Source: Dehalococcoidales bacterium
GTDB lineage: Bacteria > Chloroflexota > Dehalococcoidia > Dehalococcoidales > Fen-1064
NCBI GenBank assembly: GCA_030667735.1
Contig: DAOUVG010000055.1
Span: 1 to 8,169, forward strand
Direction: 5' to 3'
Length of the DNA: 8,169 bases
Position 1 is the first letter of the stretch; each line of letters starts with the position of its first letter. This document shows, piece by piece, positions 1 through 5,382 of this stretch. The position numbers were made by a program, and so were the translations under genes. Under the pieces are notes generated by a model. That model saw nothing but the letters and a program-made list of their open reading frames with translations. It did not search any database and was not told the DNA's origin.

Positions 1-674
1 ATGGCCGCTAATTCAGCGATTACGGCCGTTAATTGGTCAACGGTACCTGTACCATTCAGAATCCAGAATGAATCGTTCATTCGGTCAATCGTCTTGCGGA
101 TACCGGTAATGCGTTCTTCGTCCTTGCGCTCTCTCTCCGCCTCGGCCTGGGCGGCCATCATACGCCTCATCTGCTCGGGAAGCTCTACTTCCTTAATCTC
201 AACCGTGGCGACCTTGATGCCCCAGGGGTCGGTATGCTCATCGATTATCCTCTGTAGCATCGCGTTCAGCTTCTCCCGCTGTGTCAGCAATTCATCAAGC
301 TCGGACTGCCCCAGCACATTCCGCAGGGTCGTCTGCGCTATCTGAGACGTGGCCCGGATGTAGTCATTAACATTCACAACCGAATCCTCAGGGGTAACCA
401 CCCGAAAGTAGATTACGGCATTCACGCGAACGGTAATGTTGTCCCTCGTTATGACTTCCTGGGGGGTGACGTCCATGGTTACCACCCGGAGGTCCCTTTT
501 TATCATCTGGTCAACGAAGGGAATAATCAGGAAGAAACCGGGGCCCTTTGTCCCCAGCAGGCGTCCCAGACGAAAGATTACGCCCCTTTCGTACTCTTTC
601 AGTATCTTGACGGTGGATGGGATCAGTACCACGATAATCAGTGCTATGATACCGATAATGATTGGAGTGCTCAT
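1..674 (-). CDS. Slipin/stomatin-like SPFH (band 7) membrane protein, partial (C-terminus beyond left edge)
   Basis: The 224 visible residues start at ATG 674, preceded by a strong AGGAGGT ribosome site. Residues 4-19 form one hydrophobic N-terminal anchor. They are followed by the SPFH hallmarks [11 protein letters not shown] (28-38), [12 protein letters not shown] (44-55), a [14 protein letters not shown] segment (66-79) and VNAVIYFRV (84-92), then the helical region up to [10 protein letters not shown] (174-183). Slipins are membrane scaffolding proteins that oligomerise and partner with NfeD proteases, and two NfeD genes lie immediately upstream in the same direction. The gap to the short NfeD gene is 23 bases, so it is probably the third gene of the operon. 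Oddity: after ERER the usual slipin continuation (a basic, Ala/Glu-rich helix leading to a leucine-rich tail) is not recognisable. Residues 184-224 read instead [18 protein letters not shown] and so on, and neither other frame restores it. The family call is secure. The C-terminal type is open because the gene leaves the window. Confidence 0.85.
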   Translation of the reverse strand, partial: MSTPIIIGIIALIIVVLIPSTVKILKEYERGVIFRLGRLLGTKGPGFFLIIPFVDQMIKRDLRVVTMDVTPQEVITRDNITVRVNAVIYFRVVTPEDSVVNVNDYIRATSQIAQTTLRNVLGQSELDELLTQREKLNAMLQRIIDEHTDPWGIKVATVEIKEVELPEQMRRMMAAQAEAERERKDEERITGIRKTIDRMNDSFWILNGTGTVDQLTAVIAELAA

Positions 675-697
675 TCACTTACCTCCTCTGGTTTACT

Positions 698-1021
698 CTA
701 TTTCTTCTCACGTGATGGTATCACACGCAGTACCAGATTGTCGACTCCGGTAATGACCACCTTCTCCCCGGGTTCCACATTACCCTCCTCTGAAACTGCT
801 GTCCATAGTTCACCCTGAACGAAGACCGTGCCCTCGGGCTGGAGGGCATTCCTGACGCTGGCCGTCTTCCCAACCAGGTCCTCGCTACCGGCAGATATCC
901 GCTGTCGGTGGACCAGGATTCCGCGCCAGATAACAAGCGCCAGGAAGGCAACAACAAGGACCACGATAACGGCAATTCCCCACGGCTCCATTTCAAACCA
1001 ATCGACCATAAAATCAGGCAA
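698..1021 (-). CDS. Short NfeD-family protein (membrane anchor plus OB fold)
   Basis: This 107-residue protein has one membrane segment (about residues 13-32) and a C-terminal NfeD OB-fold domain (about 48-102: DLVGKTASV, PEGTVFVQGELW, PGEKVVI). It lacks the ClpP-like protease domain, so it is a short NfeD, a class usually encoded next to slipins and thought to bind them at the membrane. The start is TTG at 1021, chosen because GAGGAGGT lies 6 bases upstream; the next in-frame ATG (1009) is too far from that site. The gene begins 12 bases after the stop of the long NfeD gene and is followed after 23 bases by the slipin. Its OB fold closely matches the one at the end of the upstream long NfeD, which points to a local duplication. 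Confidence 0.87.
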   Translation of the reverse strand: MPDFMVDWFEMEPWGIAVIVVLVVAFLALVIWRGILVHRQRISAGSEDLVGKTASVRNALQPEGTVFVQGELWTAVSEEGNVEPGEKVVITGVDNLVLRVIPSREKK

Positions 1022-1033
1022 CGAAATACCTCC

Positions 1034-2365
1034 TCACTCCTTCTTTGTGACGTATAGCTTCAGGTTGTCTACCCGATTGATAACCACATTCTCTCCGGGT
1101 TTCACCCGGCCTTCCTCCGAGACCGCCGTCCAGCGTTCACCCTTGTACAGGATGGTCCCCTCCGGGGCCAGGGCTATCTTGACCACGGCAGTCTTGCCGA
1201 CCAGCTCTTCCCATCCGGTAGACGGCTGCCGTTTATGCACAGACAGCACGCGGGTAACCACGAATGCGGCCAGTGCACCGATGCAGGTAGCGACGATGCC
1301 AATCAGCCACGGGTTCACCTGGAAGAGCGGCCCTCCCTTGAAAAGTATCAACGAGCCTAGGACCAGGGCAATTACACCTCCACCGCTGAGCAACCCGAAG
1401 CTGCTGGTGAATACCTCGGCAATGAAGAGACCGAACGCTCCCACCACCAGCAAAATCCCGGCAATGTTCACCGGCAGGTTCCCCAGTGAATAGAAGGCCA
1501 GTACCGCGCAGATACCACCGACAACACCAGGGAAAATGAGACCGGGGTTTGATATCTCAACAAAGAGACCGATGGAGGCCAGGCCGAGGAGCAGATAGGC
1601 GATATTCGGGTCCGTGATAGCGAAGAGAAACTCCTCCACCCAGCTCATCTCCATATGGTGCAGGACGGCACCCGCAGTCTCTATCGTCACCACCGTGCCA
1701 CCCAGAAGAGTAGTCTCCCAGCCATCTAGCTGCAATATGAGTGATGCAAGGTCGGGAGCAACCATGTCAATGACGTTGAGCTCCAGGGCCTCCTGCTCGG
1801 TGGCGGAGACAGCTTCCCTCACCGCCCGCTCCGCCCAGTCCATGTTGCGTCCGTGGGCTTCGGCAATGCTCCTGATGTAGGCGGCGGCATCATTGAGGAC
1901 CTTATCCTGCATCGTCTCGGACATCTGTTCCTCGCCCTCCGGCCCGATAGACACCGGACTGGCCGCCCCGATTGCCGTGTTCGGTGCCATGACGGCAACA
2001 TGGGCCGCCACGGTAATGAAGGCTCCCGCCGAAGCCGCCCGTGCCCCGGAAGGAGAAACATAGACCACCACCGGAATACGCGCATTGACGATATCCTGGA
2101 CGATATCGCGCATCGCGGTGTCCAGTCCGCCCGGTGTGTCCATCTGGATGATACAGGCGGTGGCTCCAGCCTCTTCCGCCTCTTGTATGCCACGGTTGAC
2201 GTAGTCCGCCGAGACGGGATTGATAATCCCCTTGACTTCAAGGATGAAAATCGTCGGTGCCGCCGCCCGGGTCACCATAGCACTGGATGCCAGGCTGATA
2301 AGGCCCAGTAGCAACAGTATGCGTACTGCTCGAAGTGTGGCCCGGACAGTCCGTCGGTGTATCAT
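1034..2365 (-). CDS. Full-length NfeD, membrane-bound ClpP-class serine protease
   Basis: This 443-residue protein has the complete long-NfeD layout. It begins with a basic n-region and hydrophobic signal segment (about 1-35), followed by a ClpP/crotonase-like protease domain (about 38-215). The domain contains IQMDTPGGLDTAM (73-85), SGARAASAGAFI with the likely nucleophile Ser112 (106-117), APNTAIGAASPV (127-138) and Lys155 as probable partner of a Ser-Lys dyad. Four or more membrane helices follow (about 248-372), then a C-terminal OB fold (about 385-440). Family knowledge: archaeal homologues (PH1510 type) cleave the hydrophobic tail of the slipin encoded next door, and a slipin follows here as third gene. 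ATG 2365 is chosen because it gives a proper positively charged n-region. There is no well-spaced Shine-Dalgarno sequence, and a promoter ends 7 bases upstream, so translation is probably leaderless. Confidence 0.93.
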   Translation of the reverse strand: MIHRRTVRATLRAVRILLLLGLISLASSAMVTRAAAPTIFILEVKGIINPVSADYVNRGIQEAEEAGATACIIQMDTPGGLDTAMRDIVQDIVNARIPVVVYVSPSGARAASAGAFITVAAHVAVMAPNTAIGAASPVSIGPEGEEQMSETMQDKVLNDAAAYIRSIAEAHGRNMDWAERAVREAVSATEQEALELNVIDMVAPDLASLILQLDGWETTLLGGTVVTIETAGAVLHHMEMSWVEEFLFAITDPNIAYLLLGLASIGLFVEISNPGLIFPGVVGGICAVLAFYSLGNLPVNIAGILLVVGAFGLFIAEVFTSSFGLLSGGGVIALVLGSLILFKGGPLFQVNPWLIGIVATCIGALAAFVVTRVLSVHKRQPSTGWEELVGKTAVVKIALAPEGTILYKGERWTAVSEEGRVKPGENVVINRVDNLKLYVTKKE

Positions 2366-2401
2366 ACCCTTGATGATAGCATGAGACTAATCCCGATTCA
2401 A
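2366..2401 (-). promoter_or_regulatory. Sigma70-type promoter of the NfeD-slipin operon (leaderless)
   Basis: Read on the minus strand, TTGAAT (2401-2396) is followed by a 17-base spacer and TATCAT (2378-2373). Each hexamer is close to the bacterial consensus and the spacing is ideal. Only seven bases (CAAGGGT) separate the -10 box from ATG 2365, so transcription should begin at or within a base or two of the start codon. The position is inferred from sequence only. Confidence 0.6.
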
Positions 2402-2414
2402 CACCGGACGTTGA
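2398..2414. repeat. Dyad between the two divergent -35 boxes
   Basis: TCAAC (2398-2402) and GTTGA (2410-2414) form a perfect inverted repeat around the 7-base centre ACCGGAC. Allowing one mismatch it extends to 2396-2416. Each arm overlaps one of the two -35 boxes. It could be an operator shared by both operons, or simply the result of two similar -35 boxes pointing away from each other. Confidence 0.3.
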
Positions 2415-2446
2415 GTGCCCGGTTAAAGTGGTGTAGAATTGAATAA
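2411..2446 (+). promoter_or_regulatory. Sigma70-type promoter of the his operon
   Basis: TTGAGT (2411-2416), a 17-base spacer and TAGAAT (2434-2439) form a good housekeeping promoter with a predicted transcription start near 2446. This gives a 5' leader of about 28 bases ahead of hisZ, containing only the ribosome site GAAGGA (2462-2467). The leader is too short for a T-box, attenuator or riboswitch. The -35 box is back to back with that of the divergent NfeD promoter, nine bases apart. Confidence 0.6.
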
Positions 2447-2473
2447 TCACCTGAGATTCGTGAAGGATATCGC

Positions 2474-3748
2474 ATGAGAGTCCAGAGATGCAAGGGGACC
2501 AGAGACCTGTCACCGGGAGAGATGAACAGGTTCCGTCTCATAGAGGGGGGCTTTCGGGACTGCTGCCTCAAGGGGGGCTATCAGGAAATAAGGACGCCCA
2601 CCCTTGAGTACCTGCACCTGTTTACTTCCACGGGGACGTTGACTCCGGGGAAACTGAGCAAGGTGTACTCCTTCCTCGACTGGGACGGTTGGAGCGGAGA
2701 GAGGGTGGTACTCAGACCGGATGCCACCATTCCGGTGGCCAGGTCCTATATTGACTCACCGGGAGAGTCGGAGTTGGCCAGGCTCTTCTATGTGGCCAAC
2801 ATCTTCATCTTCGAGGAGACCGGCAAGGAGAACCGCGAGATATGGCAGTGCGGGGTGGAACTGATAGGTGCCGGCTCTACCGTGGCGGACGTGGAACTGA
2901 TAACCCTGGCCATGGACGTGCTCAAGAAACTCGGCCTCAAAGAGATGGAGCTAAGGCTTTCCCACTCCGGTCTGATACGGGCACTTCTCACCAGGTTCGG
3001 GCTGAGCCCGCAGGAACAGGCGTCGGTATTTGACCGGATTCTGGATGGGGACCAGACTGCACTTACCCGGCTGACGGCAAGGACACCGGAGCTGGATGAA
3101 ACGCTGACTCCCCTGCTCGACCTCAAGGGGCAATCGCCGGGGTTCCTCCGCAACCTGAAGTCCCTGTTCAATCGGGACCTGCCCGAGTTCGAGCCTGCCC
3201 TGAACAACTTCATAGAAATAGTCGAGCTCCTGGAAACCCTGGGCTACGACTACCGGATTGACATTGCTTCGGGAAGGGGCTTCGAGTACTACACCGGAGT
3301 GATTTTCCAGGTCTTTGCCGGTGAAGAAGTAGTCGCCGGCGGCGGCAGGTATGATGACCTCATCCCGCTGATAGGGGGCCGGCAGGTCCCGGCATCCGGT
3401 TTTGCCCTGTATGTCGACAATCTCATGGACTTGATAACGCCTGAAGCCCTGGACGGGCAACTTCCGGAAAGAGTGCTCATCAGGTACGTAGAAGACCGGC
3501 CCGAAACGGTGAGGGAGAGCTTCCGGGTCGCCAGGTGCCTTCGGGACGCCGGCTACGCCGCGGAACTCGACCTCGGCGGGCAAGTACCCGCCGACTTCGG
3601 CGGGCAGGCATCGACCGACCTGAGATGGGTGGTTGACGTTCAGAGCCAGCCGCCACAGTTCGCAATTACTGACCTCACCAGCCAGAAAAGGTCTGAAACA
3701 AACAACATCGATGAGGTTGTGGTGCTGCTGGGGGAAAAACGTGTCTAG
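2474..3748 (+). CDS. hisZ: ATP phosphoribosyltransferase regulatory subunit (HisS paralog)
   Basis: The 424-residue protein is built like histidyl-tRNA synthetase: KGTRDLSP (7-14), PTLEY (42-46), LRPDATIPVAR (80-90), the motif-2 region ending WQCGVELIG (124-132), SGRGFEYYTG (266-275) and motif-3-like GGGRYDDL with GFAL (289-312). A C-terminal alpha/beta domain (about 332-424) resembles an anticodon-binding fold. It is probably not a synthetase: the motif-2 arginine/RPQ stretch is replaced (NIFIFEETGKENRE), the motif-3 arginine after GFAL is missing, and the RGLDYY signature has become RGFEYY. HisZ forms a complex with short HisG, which lacks its own regulatory domain, and supports activity and histidine feedback. 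The next gene is hisG, and neither of its domains carries an ACT-like regulatory extension. ATG 2474 has GAAGGA 6 bases upstream. The stop codon lies inside the left arm of a repeat element, so the last residues may not be original. Confidence 0.87.
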   Translation: MRVQRCKGTRDLSPGEMNRFRLIEGGFRDCCLKGGYQEIRTPTLEYLHLFTSTGTLTPGKLSKVYSFLDWDGWSGERVVLRPDATIPVARSYIDSPGESELARLFYVANIFIFEETGKENREIWQCGVELIGAGSTVADVELITLAMDVLKKLGLKEMELRLSHSGLIRALLTRFGLSPQEQASVFDRILDGDQTALTRLTARTPELDETLTPLLDLKGQSPGFLRNLKSLFNRDLPEFEPALNNFIEIVELLETLGYDYRIDIASGRGFEYYTGVIFQVFAGEEVVAGGGRYDDLIPLIGGRQVPASGFALYVDNLMDLITPEALDGQLPERVLIRYVEDRPETVRESFRVARCLRDAGYAAELDLGGQVPADFGGQASTDLRWVVDVQSQPPQFAITDLTSQKRSETNNIDEVVVLLGEKRV

Positions 3749-3844
3749 AAAGTTGCTGAAAAAGGGAAGTCCAGAGGGATTCCGCCCCTTCTGAGGGGCG
3801 CTCGCACGGGGATTGGTCGAAAGGGTTTTTCAGCATCCTGCTGG
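3745..3844. repeat. MITE-like inverted-repeat element after hisZ
   Basis: The ends are imperfect inverted repeats: 3745-3763 against 3826-3844 match at 15 of 19 positions, including a perfect 10-base core (TGCTGAAAAA, 3754-3763; TTTTTCAGCA, 3826-3835). Inside is a 7-base-pair hairpin, CGCCCCT (3783-3789) with loop TCTG and AGGGGCG (3794-3800). There is no reading frame of note. The layout (about 100 bases, terminal inverted repeats, non-coding) fits a miniature inverted-repeat element. The TAG stop of hisZ (3746-3748) is inside its left end. No clear target-site duplication could be assigned. Confidence 0.5.
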
Positions 3845-3884
3845 AATTAAAGCTCAGGAAGTGAAGGAGCGTTTTAGGGGTAGT

Positions 3885-3907
3885 TTGAAGGGGCTTCGCC
3901 CCTTCAA
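3885..3907. repeat. Perfect 10-bp GC-rich hairpin in the hisZ-hisG spacer
   Basis: TTGAAGGGGC (3885-3894) and GCCCCTTCAA (3898-3907) pair perfectly across a TTC loop. No run of T follows (GACTCAT), so it is not a typical intrinsic terminator. The arm CGCCCCTTC also occurs in the first hairpin of the spacer (3783-3791), which suggests related repeat material. Confidence 0.6.
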
Positions 3908-3917
3908 GACTCATACT

Positions 3918-3945
3918 TCCCCCTCTCCTTGAAAGGAGAGGGGGA
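3918..3945. repeat. 13-bp purine/pyrimidine hairpin just upstream of hisG
   Basis: TCCCCCTCTCCTT (3918-3930) and AAGGAGAGGGGGA (3933-3945) are perfectly complementary with a two-base loop (or 12 pairs with loop TGAA). Stems of this type, followed by a GGGTGAGGT tail as at 3953-3960, look like dispersed intergenic repeats. The right arm contains AAGGAG, the best ribosome-site-like sequence near the hisG start, so folding would hide it. No T-run follows. Confidence 0.6.
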
Positions 3946-3962
3946 TACAGTGGGTGAGGTAG

Positions 3963-5381
3963 ATAAACAGCGCAAGGATAGCTCTGCCCAAGGGCCGTCT
4001 CCTCGAAGATACAGCAGTCCTGCTCAAGCAGGCCGACTGGGGGCTGGGGGGATACAACCGGAGCATGCGCAGCTACCGCCTCGGGTCAAAGCGTTTCCCC
4101 GAACTCCAGGCCAAGGTCTTCAACGAACGTGACATCCCCATCCAGGTGGCGGTGGGCAACTACGACATGGGCATCTGCGGGCTCGATTGGGTAGAGGAGC
4201 TTTCCGTCAAGTATCCAAGTTCCGCCCTCGTCAAGATAAGGGACCTGGGATACGGCGGCGGTGTCCTCTGCCTGGCAACCAGCCGGTCTCAACCGGTGCC
4301 CACCCTGGCAGAACTCAGGTCGGAAGACGGGATGATACGCATTGCCAGCGAGTACCCCAACCTGGCGGAGTACCTCGCCCTGAATCTACGGTTACGCCGG
4401 TTCAGCATCTTTCCCCTGTGGGGGGCCGCCGAGGCCTACCCTCCGGAAAGCGCTATGCTGGCCCTGGTATCGCGCACGACAGAGGAGGAGCTTCCTGACT
4501 GCGGTCTGGCACCGGTGAGCACCCTGCTGCACCACAGCGCTTTCCTGATTGCCAACAAGAGCAGTTGGGAGCAGAAGGACCTGAGTAATATTCTGGACTC
4601 CCTGAACGGCGGGATGCCTGCTGCACAGGAACGCCTCGCACGTAAGGTTCCTGCCGGAGAATCTGCCGTCCCATCCGCACCCTGGACAGCCGGAGAAAAT
4701 ACTGTGCGCCTTGCCCTGCCTGATGGACACCAGCAGACCCCGACAGCAGAACTCCTGACGAGGGCGTGTATCCGGGTGCATGACTACCCTTCGACCAATG
4801 GCAACCGCCGTCCCGGGACCAGCCTGAATGATGTAGTGATTAAGGTAATCCGGCCACAGGACATGCCGCTGCAGGTAGCTAACGGTAACTTCGATATGGC
4901 CATCACCGGTCGCGACTGGCTGACCGACCATCTAACCATGTTCCCGGGCAGTCCGGTGGCCGAGCTCCTTGACCTCAGGTCAGGCAGGGTCAGAATGGTG
5001 GCTGTGGTCGGCCAGGATGTTCCCGCCGACGATGTCTACGGCCTGAGGCAGTTCGTCGCCAGCCGCACCGAGCCTTTCCGTGTTGCCTCGGAATACGTGA
5101 ATATAGCTGACAGATATGCCAGGGAGAACCGACTCGGCATGTACAGGATAATACCTACCTGGGGAGCCACCGAAGCATTCCTGCCCGAGGACGCCGATAT
5201 GCTTATCGAGAACACCGAAACCGGTCGGACGATAGCCAGGCATAACCTCAAGATTATCGATACCCTGTTTGAATCGACTGCCTGTGTCATCGGGGGCAGA
5301 GACAGTACTTCCGGTCCGCTCAAGCAGGAGAGGATAATGTCCCTCGTTGAGTCCCTGCGGGTTGCCGTGGAGGGTAGCTGA
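3963..5381 (+). CDS. hisG: ATP phosphoribosyltransferase, tandem two-domain HisG (start codon unclear)
   Basis: HisG joins ATP and PRPP in the first committed step of histidine synthesis. The frame opens at 3963, directly after TAG 3960-3962. Numbered from there, the protein has 472 residues and two homologous short-HisG domains. Domain 1 (about 5-215) has RIALPKGRLLED (5-16), GNYDMGICGLDW (65-76) and IASEYPNLAE (127-136), but its phosphate loop reads SRTTEEE (170-176). Domain 2 (about 246-460) has LALPDGHQQ (250-258), GNFDMAITGRDW (308-319), VASEYVNIAD (374-383) and an intact ETGRT loop (419-423). A linker of about 30 residues joins them. No ATG, GTG or TTG occurs in frame before ATG 4065 (residue 35). 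Starting at 4065 would delete the first strand and LPKGR, so coding clearly extends upstream; the 5' limit given is where homology begins, possibly with ATA. The gene ends one base before hisD. No ACT-like tail is present, which fits partnership with HisZ. Confidence 0.85.
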   Translation: MNSARIALPKGRLLEDTAVLLKQADWGLGGYNRSMRSYRLGSKRFPELQAKVFNERDIPIQVAVGNYDMGICGLDWVEELSVKYPSSALVKIRDLGYGGGVLCLATSRSQPVPTLAELRSEDGMIRIASEYPNLAEYLALNLRLRRFSIFPLWGAAEAYPPESAMLALVSRTTEEELPDCGLAPVSTLLHHSAFLIANKSSWEQKDLSNILDSLNGGMPAAQERLARKVPAGESAVPSAPWTAGENTVRLALPDGHQQTPTAELLTRACIRVHDYPSTNGNRRPGTSLNDVVIKVIRPQDMPLQVANGNFDMAITGRDWLTDHLTMFPGSPVAELLDLRSGRVRMVAVVGQDVPADDVYGLRQFVASRTEPFRVASEYVNIADRYARENRLGMYRIIPTWGATEAFLPEDADMLIENTETGRTIARHNLKIIDTLFESTACVIGGRDSTSGPLKQERIMSLVESLRVAVEGS

Positions 5382-5382
5382 G

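Noticed and set aside
66..82. Inverted repeat GAATGAA-TCG-TTCATTC within the slipin gene
   Set aside because: It is seven base pairs inside a coding region with no flanking signal. It could be chance, and nothing supports a function.
828..1493. 221-codon open frame on the plus strand
   Set aside because: It is antisense to the two NfeD genes, rich in Thr, Ser and Pro with no domain resemblance, and has no ribosome site. It is a shadow of the codon bias of the real genes.
2362..2382. Six-codon minus-strand leader peptide overlapping the nfeD start by ATGA
   Set aside because: Its ATG lies upstream of or within the predicted -10 box, so it would not be transcribed from this promoter. It has no ribosome site.
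2446..2473. Histidine attenuator or T-box before hisZ
   Set aside because: The predicted leader is about 28 bases, with no run of His codons, no stem pair and no T-box sequence.
3885..3907. Hairpin as a Rho-independent terminator of hisZ
   Set aside because: No T-run follows the stem on either strand, and the operon continues into hisG. It is better described as repeat material.
3929..4132. 67-codon frame covering the hisG 5' end
   Set aside because: The product is low-complexity and unlike any family, while the next frame over the same bases gives conserved HisG sequence. Its first part is relevant only as a possible source of the hisG start after a frame change.
5347..5382. Longer hisD starting at TTG 5347
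   Set aside because: It overlaps the end of hisG, adds 12 non-conserved residues, and ATG 5383 has GGAGGG at good spacing.
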